Below are positions 16,097 to 23,015 of a DNA stretch of 40,715 nt, in pieces; position 1 is the first letter of the stretch; each line of letters opens with the position of its first letter. The notes below the pieces were generated by a model, which saw only the letters and a program-made list of their open reading frames with translations, did no database searches and was not told the origin of the DNA. The stretch covers positions 1 through 40,715 of the forward strand of contig CAYMKL010000056.1 of assembly GCA_964390805.1 (NCBI GenBank), read 5' to 3'. The position numbers and the translations under genes are program-made. This stretch comes from CAYMKL01 sp964390805. Lineage in GTDB: Bacteria > Chloroflexota > Anaerolineae > VGOG01.

Positions 16097-16125
16097 TTTA
16101 GATACGGCCTGGAAGCACCAATTTT
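16097..16125 (-). promoter_or_regulatory. Candidate autoregulatory ECF promoter of the sigma gene
   Basis: AAAATTGGT, nine bases, CCGTATCTAAA on the minus strand, then the start codon about 20 nt on. The boxes and spacing match 13225-13252. ECF sigma genes are commonly preceded by their own promoter. Confidence 0.55.
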
Positions 16126-16252
16126 GCAAATTCGTGCCCCCGGAGCGAATTTTTTAAGAAATTATGTCTAGTAATGAGTTGATCCGCGCTTTCCTGCCCA
16201 TCCGCGGTTCTGACATGCTGGTCCACTTCATCAAACGTAAGAATCGCTGCCA

Positions 16253-16346
16253 AGGGGCGTCTCGCCCCATCTCAGGGCAGTCTGGCCACAAAATCGGGGC
16301 GAGGACGCCCCTCCGCAGCAGGTGGGACGCCCCTCCGTAGCAGGTG
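16253..16346. repeat. GC-rich inverted repeats and a 22-nt tandem duplication
   Basis: Two self-complementary 16-17-nt arms (16253-16268 and 16296-16312) are inverse copies of each other. The second overlaps two tandem copies of GGACGCCCCTCCGYAGCAGG plus TG (16303-16324, 16325-16346), differing at one base. It resembles a small repeat element and would fold strongly in the longer leader of the sigma mRNA. Confidence 0.5.
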
Positions 16347-16363
16347 AAAGTCAAGAGGATTCA

Positions 16364-16391
16364 TTGCCTTTTGGGGCTAATATGATATAAT
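16364..16391 (+). promoter_or_regulatory. Promoter for the radical SAM gene
   Basis: TTGCCT (16364-16369), 16-nt spacer and perfect TATAAT (16386-16391), about 30 nt before ATG 16422. It overlaps the -10 of the opposing promoter at 16382-16410, so the two could compete. Confidence 0.5.
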
Positions 16392-16410
16392 TGAATGACC
16401 AATTTGTCAA
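16382..16410 (-). promoter_or_regulatory. Sigma-70-type promoter towards the ECF sigma gene
   Basis: Minus strand TTGACA (16405-16410), exactly 17 nt, TATCAT (16382-16387). It would give the sigma gene a leader of about 300 nt that includes the GC-rich inverted repeats. Confidence 0.5.
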
Positions 16411-16421
16411 GAAAATGACCC

Positions 16422-17492
16422 ATGATAAACCGTCAGACGATATTGCTGTTCACAAAAACCGCGGGGCCGAGGTCGGTGGCCATAAAAGGGCAGCAGCATC
16501 TCGCCAAATTGCTGAGGCACAGCACGCCGAAGAAGCTGGCCAACTGGCTTTTGGTCAAGGGCCAGAGGCGTTTCAGAAAGGCGAGGGTGTGGGGCTATCC
16601 CTATCACTACGTCGTTGATCCCATCAACACCTGCGTCCTGCGCTGTCCCCTTTGCCCCACGGGACGGGGAACCCTCAAACGTCCCCCGGGCAAGATGGCC
16701 TTCGACGATTTCAAAAAGCTGATTGACCAGGTGGCAGGATACGCCTATTTCGTTGACCTGTACAACTGGGGCGAACCGTTTCTGCACCGCCGGATTTTCG
16801 ACATGATTGACTACGCCAACGCCAGAAACATCAGCACCAAGGTCAGCACAAATCTCAATTATTTCGATGCAGCAATGGCCGAGCAAGTCGTCGTTTCGGG
16901 GCTGGAGGAGTTGGTCATCTCCCTGGACGGTGCAGATCAGGAGACGTACGAAACGTACAGAGTGGGTGGAAGCCTGGATAAGGTCATCGAGGGCCTAAGA
17001 TTATTGGCTAAGCAAAGAGAGTTACAAAAGAGCCCTTTCCCAATTCTCACTATCAGAGTTTTGTTGAACAGATATAACGAAACCCAGATCCCCGCCATCA
17101 GGCGACTGGGGAAACAAGTGGGGGTAGACAACGTTGTGGTGGCCCCCATCATGGTGAACACAGACTGCCGAGAGGACATGGAAAGATGGCTGCCCATAAA
17201 AGAGATTCACAGCTTTTACAATTATGAGACACGTCAGGATAGGACCCTCCAAGAAACCAGGGCCTGTCCCTATCTTTGGGAGACTTGCGTGATCAGTTGG
17301 GAGGGAGCGGTATCACCCTGTTGTTGGTACGATGATCCGGCCAACGATTTTGGGAACGCCTTCACCGAACCCCTCAAGGGTATCTGGAACAATGATTTCT
17401 ACGTCGCTTCCCGCCAGGTGTTTCGAGGGGAGGAAGCGATCCGTGATACAGTGTGTGTGAGCTGCAAAGGTCGGCCGCATTATTACTACTGA
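16422..17492 (+). CDS. Radical SAM/SPASM-domain protein
   Basis: 356 residues. The radical SAM cluster motif CVLRCPLC (C71, C75, C78, CX3CX2C) follows VVDPINT. The fold continues with FVDLYNWGEPFLHRRIFDM (the GEP motif contacting SAM) and LEELVISLDGADQETYETYR. The C-terminal part has a SPASM-type cysteine set: ACPYLWETCVISWEGAVSPCC, and CVSCKGR near the end, which would bind an auxiliary iron-sulfur cluster. These enzymes start radical chemistry from S-adenosylmethionine; the substrate cannot be told, since no precursor peptide gene is adjacent. It is the only protein gene on the plus strand and converges with the polysaccharide operon. Its start has only a weak ribosome binding site (AAGAAAA). 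SPASM proteins of this type do occur near glycan clusters, so a role in sugar or envelope modification is possible. Confidence 0.88.
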   Translation: MINRQTILLFTKTAGPRSVAIKGQQHLAKLLRHSTPKKLANWLLVKGQRRFRKARVWGYPYHYVVDPINTCVLRCPLCPTGRGTLKRPPGKMAFDDFKKLIDQVAGYAYFVDLYNWGEPFLHRRIFDMIDYANARNISTKVSTNLNYFDAAMAEQVVVSGLEELVISLDGADQETYETYRVGGSLDKVIEGLRLLAKQRELQKSPFPILTIRVLLNRYNETQIPAIRRLGKQVGVDNVVVAPIMVNTDCREDMERWLPIKEIHSFYNYETRQDRTLQETRACPYLWETCVISWEGAVSPCCWYDDPANDFGNAFTEPLKGIWNNDFYVASRQVFRGEEAIRDTVCVSCKGRPHYYY

Positions 17493-17531
17493 ACTCCTCA
17501 TAGCGCGGTCTAGCCGCAACCAAACTCCCGT

Positions 17532-17645
17532 GTGTCATTGCGAGGAAGCGGAGCGACGAAGCAATCTCCACCTCGCGAATTGGGGATCGCTTCCCTTCGA
17601 CAGGCCCAGGACAGGCGGCGGAAAAGCACCGTCTCGCGATGACAC
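17532..17645. repeat. GTCATTGCGAG-type inverted-repeat element
   Basis: GTGTCATTGCGAG (17532-17544) and its inverse CTCGCGATGACAC (17633-17645, one mismatch) bound a 114-bp element. The left part (GAAGCGGAGCGACGAAGCAA) is typical of a repeat widespread in several bacterial phyla. It lies between the converging radical SAM and flippase genes. A second copy lies inside a gene at 22228-22327. Confidence 0.7.
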
Positions 17646-17663
17646 TTGGAGTTTCTGCTCATA

Positions 17664-18563
17664 TTATAGCCTAGTCGCCGCGGCCGCCCAAAGCAACTCG
17701 GCCAGGATCAACCAAAGGCGAAACAAAATGGCCGCGGCCGTCACGGCCGGCACAGGCAGGTATTGTCCAAGCACAAGGATCATCGCCCCCTCCCGCACCC
17801 CCAATCCGCTCGGCGCAAAGGGAGCCAGAAAGCCCGCTATCCACGATACGGCGTAGATGGCAACTACAGTTGGAAACCAGGCGAGAGGGAGGGGATAGAC
17901 AGCGTTCAGCAGGACGAAGAAGGCTGCTCCCACCAGGTTCCAGATAACGAGGTACCCCACCAAAAGGCCCAGCATGACGGAGTACCTAAGCGGGGGGGCT
18001 ATTTCTCGTTTAGGGCCGGGCAGAGAGCGCTCCACAAGGGCCAGCAAGGGCTTCATCAGGACAGGGTGAAGAATTGCCAGGCCCAGAGCCAACACTGCTA
18101 TCCCCAAACACAAGCCCTTCTCTCCTAAGAGAGGGGAGAGCAGGGGCAAAGCCAAAGTGGACACCAATGCGCTGGAGGTAAGTGACAATACCAGTTCCAT
18201 CAACACACTGGTGGAGATTACTCCCACCGAACCCCCCTCTTGCTGGCCGAGGTAGGCCCTCCCCACCGCGTACCAGACCTTGCCCGGCACATACCGCCCC
18301 AGGTTAGAGAGAAAGTAGACCTTCATGCCCTTAGGCAGAGCCAAACCGCCTCCCAAGCATCGCACCAACAAGTTCCACGCCAGGCCGGTCACGAGCCAGA
18401 AAGCCAGGGCCAGGGTGAAGGAGACGACTAAGGGCCAGGGACGAACATCCCATTGAAAACGGCTGGCATCGCGCCAGCCACGGTAGATGTTGAGCCCCAA
18501 GAAGAATAACAGGACCCCAATTAGCAGGACTTTGGCTGCCTTTTTCCAACACATTCTTTTCAC
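17664..18563 (-). CDS. Flippase-like membrane protein (lysylphosphatidylglycerol synthase TM / UPF0104 family)
   Basis: 299 residues with about eight transmembrane segments. The family signature is seen in NLGRYVPGKVWYAVGRAYLG (residues about 87-106) and in SWIAGFLAPFAPSGLGVREG near the C-terminus. Members resemble the membrane half of MprF and AglD and are thought to move or handle lipid-linked substrates; here a lipid-linked sugar would fit the adjacent operon. The frame starts with GTG 18563; GGGAG 5 nt upstream would serve it but lies within the left end of the REP/transposase element. ATG 18554 (fourth codon) is an alternative with a weaker signal. It probably belonged to the polysaccharide operon before the element inserted between it and 19049-20512. 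Confidence 0.82.
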   Translation of the reverse strand: MKRMCWKKAAKVLLIGVLLFFLGLNIYRGWRDASRFQWDVRPWPLVVSFTLALAFWLVTGLAWNLLVRCLGGGLALPKGMKVYFLSNLGRYVPGKVWYAVGRAYLGQQEGGSVGVISTSVLMELVLSLTSSALVSTLALPLLSPLLGEKGLCLGIAVLALGLAILHPVLMKPLLALVERSLPGPKREIAPPLRYSVMLGLLVGYLVIWNLVGAAFFVLLNAVYPLPLAWFPTVVAIYAVSWIAGFLAPFAPSGLGVREGAMILVLGQYLPVPAVTAAAILFRLWLILAELLWAAAATRL

Positions 18564-18565
18564 TT

Positions 18566-19025
18566 CTGCTCCCGCTGGATCGCCAGATCCAGCGGTTCAT
18601 GCCAGCAGAAGGTTGGCATTATCCAGCGGTATGATGGCCGGCTCCCCCAGCAAGTAAAAGCGAGCGCTTGACCAGATATAGTCTTCAGGACGCTCAACCA
18701 GATTCCAGTGAGGCTGACATGGGTTATTGTGCGAATAAGTCATCTTCTGCCGCAAGAACTCGGGTGAAAAGACGTCTTTGGCGTCATAACCCTCTTCCCA
18801 GACCCTATACCGCTGTCTGTCAGGGCGCGTGACCACTGAGCCTAGAAAATCCAACACTGACTGGTTGCCTTCCACCTGGTAATGCCGAATCAGTCGGTCA
18901 GCGATGTGCTTCTTGAGATCGCGCACGACATCAGCAAGGGGATCCTCAGCGCGGCACTGGATGATGGCGTGTAGGTGATGCGTTGCCGATGGTACGAGAC
19001 GGGGATCTGGCGATCCCCTTTGAGC
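18566..19025 (-). mobile_element. REP-bounded RAYT element (transposase remnant plus flanking palindromes)
   Basis: The left palindrome CCGCTGGATC-GCCA-GATCCAGCGG (18572-18595) and right palindrome GGGGATC-TGGC-GATCCCC (19001-19018, opposite orientation) bracket a REP-associated tyrosine transposase gene. The same two ends, without the gene, form the repeat at 10059-10124. The element sits between two genes of the operon; its left end is 2 bp from the GTG of the flippase gene. Confidence 0.65.
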
Positions 19026-19049
19026 GGGTGGAGCACTGGGTTGCTCCAT
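18597..19049 (-). CDS. REP-associated tyrosine transposase (RAYT, Y1 family), N-terminally truncated, probably inactive
   Basis: 150 residues. From residue 26 the sequence is typical of the Y1_Tnp/RAYT family: HLHAII is the HUH-type histidine pair, followed by DPLADVVRDLKKHIADRLI, VWEEGYDAKDVFSPEFL, and the C-terminal signature KMTYSHNNPCQPHWNLVERP with EDYIWSSARFY. About 60-70 residues that normally precede the histidines are missing; the first 20 codons instead read through the right REP palindrome (RGSPDPRL). The single-stranded-DNA transposase should therefore be non-functional unless a start elsewhere restores it. The ATG overlaps the previous gene's stop by 1 nt (TGATG), so it could still be translated by coupling. 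Confidence 0.7.
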   Translation of the reverse strand: MEQPSAPPAQRGSPDPRLVPSATHHLHAIIQCRAEDPLADVVRDLKKHIADRLIRHYQVEGNQSVLDFLGSVVTRPDRQRYRVWEEGYDAKDVFSPEFLRQKMTYSHNNPCQPHWNLVERPEDYIWSSARFYLLGEPAIIPLDNANLLLA

Positions 19050-20512
19050 CAGCGATCCACATACGCGATCATCTGCCCCTCAGCATTGAAGTAGCCACAT
19101 GGACACTGGGACAGGTCGGGGGATTTGGACAACGACGGCAAATACACGGTGCACGTCCCGCTGGATGAGCTCGCTGTCATTCTGGCTGGTGACGTCGGAT
19201 TCTCCACCCCCGGCTCCCAGTAGGGCCCGGCGAACTTGAGCGGGATGATCTCACAGCCCCAGGTCGGCGCCGAAACTGACAGGTAGACCAGGGTAATCGG
19301 CGCATCAATGTTGTGGATCTCAGTGAGGACATCGTTCGGACAGGTGCCGAAGACAAAGCAGTCATCGTAGGCCACACCCGGCGGGATCACGAACTCAGGC
19401 GCGGTGAACTTGGACGGGTTGCGCTGCTCGGGTAGGTAGATGGCGTCGCTCGAAGTAAGGTCGGCGTCCTGCCAGGTGATCTGTAACGGAAAAGCCCCAG
19501 AGTTAGCCAGATCCCCCGACAGCTTCGACGCCCTCAGCCGCGTGGTCCCAGCCGACGGCAGTGACCGGTTGGGATCTTGCGCATCATAGGGCGCTCCCGT
19601 GTAATCTCCAGGCATGGGCTGATACACAGCGAAGACATAGTTGGCGCCGGGTGGGAAAAACATGCTGATATACGTATGTCGCTCTGGATAGATTGCCTGC
19701 AACTGGTCCATCAGTGGACGGAAGCGGCCCACCTCCCCGACGCCGATGTATGACTTGAAGGTGGCTGGCTGGATGCCGACCACCTCCACCAGCGGTACCA
19801 CCTCGGGACGCTGCAGGGTGAACACTCCGATCAACTCGGTGTAACTGCCACTGATATGCAGGTCGCAACCGACGTTAGCCGGTAGTTCGAGACCCTCGCT
19901 GGACTGGCGGAGCGTCAGCGGCAAAGGATCGTAACGGCCTTGCCAGATTGCTGTCCCTGCCAGTGGCCGGGTCAGCGTCGCTGGCCAGTAGCTTCCTTTC
20001 GTGATTTGCGACGTCACATCCGCGCCCTCCGGTGTGTAGACCTTCAGATACGAGAGCGGGGCAGCGCTGCCCATCTCATCCGAACGCGGAACCTGCCCCA
20101 GGCAACCCAGCGTCGTTCCCCAGGGATGCAAGCGCCCGTAGATCGTGGTGGTGATCACCATGGTGTATCCAGATACCGAACTCGACTCGAACTGGATGAT
20201 CCCATCCCAGGGATAGGCGGAGATGATCACCCCTTGCAGTAAGTCGTCAGGAATCTGCCCTGCCAGGTTGGTGATGTTCAGGGAGCGTGGTTCGACCCAT
20301 GTTGGAGATTGGATATTAGAGATTAGAGATTGGATATTGGATATTGGAGGCCTGCCCTGAGCCTGGCCGAAGGGTTGGAGGCCTGCCCTGAGCCTAGCCG
20401 AAGGGTTGGAGGCATGAAGTGTGAGATTGAAGGTTAGAAGAACGAAGACTAGAACGATTCCCACCGGAAGTTTAGGTTTTGACGTTTGACGTTTTACGTT
20501 TGACGTTTGCAA
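19049..20512 (-). CDS. Secreted protein of unknown function at the end of the polysaccharide operon
   Basis: 487 residues from TTG 20512, supported by GAGGTG 5 nt upstream and a 19-nt overlap with the GT4 gene. The N-terminus is odd: residues 2-13 (QTSNVKRQTSKP) are 7-nt repeat DNA, a hydrophobic signal segment follows (LPVGIVLVFVLLTFNLTLHA), and then about 30 residues are translated repeats (SARLRAGLQPFGQAQGR, ISNIQSLISNIQ). The folded part starts at WVEPRSLNIT (about residue 71) and is beta-rich, with few cysteines and no enzyme motif. It may be an exported protein that is glycosylated by, or associated with, the exported polysaccharide, but this is conjecture. GTG 20464 is an alternative start that skips the first repeat. 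Confidence 0.7.
   Translation of the reverse strand: MQTSNVKRQTSKPKLPVGIVLVFVLLTFNLTLHASNPSARLRAGLQPFGQAQGRPPISNIQSLISNIQSPTWVEPRSLNITNLAGQIPDDLLQGVIISAYPWDGIIQFESSSVSGYTMVITTTIYGRLHPWGTTLGCLGQVPRSDEMGSAAPLSYLKVYTPEGADVTSQITKGSYWPATLTRPLAGTAIWQGRYDPLPLTLRQSSEGLELPANVGCDLHISGSYTELIGVFTLQRPEVVPLVEVVGIQPATFKSYIGVGEVGRFRPLMDQLQAIYPERHTYISMFFPPGANYVFAVYQPMPGDYTGAPYDAQDPNRSLPSAGTTRLRASKLSGDLANSGAFPLQITWQDADLTSSDAIYLPEQRNPSKFTAPEFVIPPGVAYDDCFVFGTCPNDVLTEIHNIDAPITLVYLSVSAPTWGCEIIPLKFAGPYWEPGVENPTSPARMTASSSSGTCTVYLPSLSKSPDLSQCPCGYFNAEGQMIAYVDR
20302..20407. repeat. Composite repeat: TTGGATAT-type tandem plus two 31-nt CCTGAGCC repeats
   Basis: Degenerate 7-8-nt units (TTGGAGA, TTGGATA, TTAGAGA) at 20302-20345 run straight into two tandem 31-nt units (20346-20376 and 20377-20407, one mismatch) beginning GGAGGCCTGCCCTGAGCC. 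The same composite recurs at 34881-34943. It is translated in frame in the 19049-20512 gene. Confidence 0.75.
20481..20508. repeat. 7-nt tandem repeat (GACGTTT)4
   Basis: Four 7-nt units (GACGTTT, GACGTTT, TACGTTT, GACGTTT) at the junction of the GT4 and secreted-protein genes. They supply the C-terminus of one (NCKRQT) and the N-terminus of the next (QTSNVKRQTS). Confidence 0.75.
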
Positions 20513-21672
20513 TTGATCACCTCAGCCAAATAATTCTTCACTGTTGCCCCAATGACTCGCGACGAGAACTTGTTTTGAAACGATAGATGGCCTCCTTTGG
20601 CAATCTTTTCTCGTAGCGTACGATTGCGCTTCAGGAGGAGTATTGCTTGGGCCAGGGCTTGAGGATCCGCCATCTCGCACAGGATGGCGTCCGTCCCGTG
20701 GGACAAAACCTCTCTAGCTGCCGGCGAGTCTCTCGTGATCACCGGCTTGCCCATGGCCAGGGCCACGAAAACCTTGATGGGTACCACCCGTTGGGCCTTG
20801 GGGCTATCGCCGAAGGCTCCCAGACATACGTCGGCCGGAACGATGTGCTCGACGATCAACTCCTCAGGCGAGAGCCACGTATGGTGGAAGGTGACGTTTT
20901 TCACCTGGAGCCTCTCGGCCAGAGATGAAGCCTCCGGGTATGTTTGCCCATCCCCCACCAATTCGAAGCGGATGTCCGGATGCTCCTCCTCCAGGAGCTT
21001 GGCCGCCTCGATGATGTAGTTGACCCCGTGCAATGGTATGTACTGGCCGAAGTAGACAACTGTGAAAAGATCACCCTCCTTCGACGGGCTCAGGATACAT
21101 TCTCCAAGTGGCGATGGCCCCTGGCAGTAGACCTGATCGGCGCCGACAGGCACCCAGCGCAACTTGTCCGGCCTCACGCCAAAGTCCCGCTGAAAGTGCC
21201 GGATGTGGGCTTCGGTATCCAGGAGCACCAAGTGCGCCAGGCGGCAGGAATACTTGTCCACCAGGTAGACCAGGCGAGCTAAGAGCGATCCCCGATGGGC
21301 CAGACCCCGATCCTCGACCACGGTCTCGGTGAGGGAGAGGAGGGCATCGAAAACCAGGGGCTTCCCCGAAAAGCTGGCCAATAGCTTGGCCAGGAAGAGA
21401 TCGAAATGCCCCGCGTAGCCCACGACCAGGACGTCGTAGTTACCAATCTCGGCATAGCGATTGATCAGCCTGAGGTAACTGCCCAGCGCCCGGCCCAGCA
21501 AGCCGGGATTGAAAAGGCCCCGCCTTACACTTCGGATCTTATCGGCCGTATTGTGCCACAACCTGACGTGACACTCCACCACTTCCACACCGTTTTGCCG
21601 CAGGCCCTGGATGATCACGTTGTTCCGTGACTGCTCCACATCGTAGGTGCCGAAATAGCAAACCCTCATCAT
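20494..21672 (-). CDS. Glycosyltransferase family 4 (GT-B fold)
   Basis: 392 residues from ATG 21672 (MMRVCYFGTYDVEQSRN). The C-terminal half shows the GT4/GT1 pattern: VVYFGQYIPLHGVNYIIEAA, FELVGDGQTYPE, VTFHHTWLSPEEL, then the sugar-nucleotide-binding stretch VVPIKVFVALAMGKPVITRD ending in SPAAREVL (an E-x7-E-like region). The first half is an acceptor-binding Rossmann domain. It should transfer an activated sugar to a growing glycan at the cytoplasmic face; donor and linkage are not predictable. The start overlaps the upstream stop by one base (TGATG). The last residues (CKRQT) are encoded by a 7-nt repeat, so the original C-terminus was probably altered. A short insertion (GECILSPSKEGD, near 21080) also matches the dispersed CTCAGG/CCTTCGAC repeat family. 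Confidence 0.9.
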   Translation of the reverse strand: MMRVCYFGTYDVEQSRNNVIIQGLRQNGVEVVECHVRLWHNTADKIRSVRRGLFNPGLLGRALGSYLRLINRYAEIGNYDVLVVGYAGHFDLFLAKLLASFSGKPLVFDALLSLTETVVEDRGLAHRGSLLARLVYLVDKYSCRLAHLVLLDTEAHIRHFQRDFGVRPDKLRWVPVGADQVYCQGPSPLGECILSPSKEGDLFTVVYFGQYIPLHGVNYIIEAAKLLEEEHPDIRFELVGDGQTYPEASSLAERLQVKNVTFHHTWLSPEELIVEHIVPADVCLGAFGDSPKAQRVVPIKVFVALAMGKPVITRDSPAAREVLSHGTDAILCEMADPQALAQAILLLKRNRTLREKIAKGGHLSFQNKFSSRVIGATVKNYLAEVINCKRQT

Positions 21673-23015
21673 CACGCCACCACCCGCCACGTGGCGAACA
21701 TGGCGGTGAACAGGGCGAGCAACATGGTTGAGACATAAATGATGGCCCAGTGCAGGGCCTTGTTTTTCACCATGGCCCCCAGCACCATGAAACCAGGGAA
21801 CAGCACCAGGACGTATCTGGGCAGGGCCGCTATCGGGTAAGGAGGGCGGAAGTTCTGCATCAAGACCACAAACAGCACGCTGATCATGTACAAGCCATAG
21901 CTCAGGCGCATACGACGGAAGGAGACAACTGCCAGGAAACTGAAAAGGCCCACACAGGCCAAATCGAAAGAGTTGTAAAAGATGCGCCTTGAGAGCGTGT
22001 CCTCGGGGTTAAGGGCAGGGAATCTCCCCGTGTTGAAAGTGGCCGTCAAGCTGTCAACGATGTTAGTCCACGGCCAGGAAGCGTTCACCGCCCACCGCAC
22101 CCTGTAGGTCTCAGTTAAAAAGGGCTCGCCGATGGAGAAGTGTCGGAACAGCAGAAAGGCCAGTGTGCCTATGGGAATGAGGCAAAGGAGCAAGACGTCG
22201 CGCCGAACCGACCGAAACGTTACCTTTGTCATTGCGAGCGACCGTAGGGAAAGGCAACCGCAGGTTGCACGCAATCCCCTACGTCGTGGGCAGGAGATTG
22301 CTTCGTCGCTTCGCTCCTCGCAATGACGCCTGGCCTGAGATCTAACATTGTCAAAGTACTCATAGAGCAAGGGAAGCAGGAGAAGCAAGCCCAACTGCTT
22401 GGTCAGGGCAGCGAGAAGCCCCATGACGTTGGCTGCCAACCAGTTGCCCTTTCTGGCATAGTAGAAGGCCGCGACCGCGAAGAGCAGAAAGAGCGATTCG
22501 GTGTAGGCCGCCAGGAGGAAAAAGGCGGTAGGGAAAACGGACAGGTAGACAACGGTGCGAACGGCAACCTGGGAATCAAACTCCAATTGGCTCAGTTTGT
22601 ATAGATAGACCAGGGCCAAGAAGTAGGCCACATTGGAGACGATGATTCCGCCCAACAGATAATTGCCCCAGAACACTTTTCCGACCAGCCTGGTCAAGAT
22701 AGGATAAAGGGGGAAAAAAACCGTTGTGCCGTCACCCTGGGCGTAGCCCTGCATGGCTATCCTGGTGTACCAGATAGTATCAAACCGCTGCCAAACGCCC
22801 AGCAAAGCATTGGCGACTCCAGGGGGAACCGGCTGGACATCATGATAGTACGTAGTGGGATACAGGGGAAACTGGAAAAGCGCCAGGGCTGCGATCAGCG
22901 AAAGCGATATCCTCATGGTGACGAAAATCACCACGGCCCACCTGATGGCAAAGACATCTCCGCTCCGGGGCCGTAAAACGTGAAACGTGAAACGTGAAAC
23001 GTCAGAACTAAACAT
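21672..23015 (-). CDS. PIG-V-like mannosyltransferase (GT-C membrane protein)
   Basis: 447 residues from ATG 23015; an upstream ATG at 23051 is possible but overlaps the GT2 gene by 44 nt. The motif FDTIWYTRIAMQGY followed by TVFFPLYPILTRL in the first external loop is the hallmark of the PIG-V/Mannosyl_trans2 family, GT-C enzymes that take mannose or a similar sugar from a polyprenyl phosphate carrier outside the membrane. About nine to ten transmembrane helices are visible. Two stretches do not belong to the family: residues 5-15 (VSRFTFHVLRP), encoded by a 7-nt repeat, and about 33 residues (RRHCEERSDEAIS through LRSLAMT) encoded by a 100-bp inverted-repeat element at 22228-22327, which keeps the frame and lies next to a cytoplasmic loop. 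The donor could come from the polyprenyl-P sugar synthase at 32346-33089. Confidence 0.85.
   Translation of the reverse strand: MFSSDVSRFTFHVLRPRSGDVFAIRWAVVIFVTMRISLSLIAALALFQFPLYPTTYYHDVQPVPPGVANALLGVWQRFDTIWYTRIAMQGYAQGDGTTVFFPLYPILTRLVGKVFWGNYLLGGIIVSNVAYFLALVYLYKLSQLEFDSQVAVRTVVYLSVFPTAFFLLAAYTESLFLLFAVAAFYYARKGNWLAANVMGLLAALTKQLGLLLLLPLLYEYFDNVRSQARRHCEERSDEAISCPRRRGLRATCGCLSLRSLAMTKVTFRSVRRDVLLLCLIPIGTLAFLLFRHFSIGEPFLTETYRVRWAVNASWPWTNIVDSLTATFNTGRFPALNPEDTLSRRIFYNSFDLACVGLFSFLAVVSFRRMRLSYGLYMISVLFVVLMQNFRPPYPIAALPRYVLVLFPGFMVLGAMVKNKALHWAIIYVSTMLLALFTAMFATWRVVA
22228..22327. repeat. GTCATTGCGAG inverted-repeat element inserted in frame in a gene
   Basis: Perfect 11-nt inverted ends, GTCATTGCGAG (22228-22238) and CTCGCAATGAC (22317-22327), bound 100 bp. 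The peptide HCEERSDEAIS is the usual translation of this repeat when it is read through. It sits in a loop-coding part of the PIG-V-like gene. Confidence 0.85.
22972..23002. repeat. 7-nt tandem repeat (ACGTGAA)
   Basis: About four units of ACGTGAA/ACGTAAA just inside the start of the PIG-V-like gene, read as VSRFTFHVLRP. This is the same family as 20481-20508 and 33050-33074. Confidence 0.7.

Larger units (their letters stand above)
16078..16421. other. Divergent regulatory region between sigma and radical SAM genes
   Basis: This holds the ECF-type motif (16097-16125), GC-rich inverted repeats (AGGGGCGTCTCGCCCC at 16253-16268 and its near-inverse at 16296-16312), a 22-nt tandem duplication (16303-16324 and 16325-16346) and back-to-back sigma-70-like promoters at 16364-16410. 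A 66-codon open frame on the minus strand (16154-16354) has no recognisable product and covers the repeats, so it is not called. Confidence 0.65.

Noticed and set aside
16154..16354. A 66-codon minus-strand open frame upstream of the sigma gene
   Set aside because: It covers palindromes and tandem repeats, has no good start signal and no recognisable features.
17660..17675. TATAAT on the minus strand near the end of the flippase gene as a promoter
   Set aside because: It lies inside coding sequence, has no good -35, and no minus-strand gene lies downstream before the radical SAM gene.
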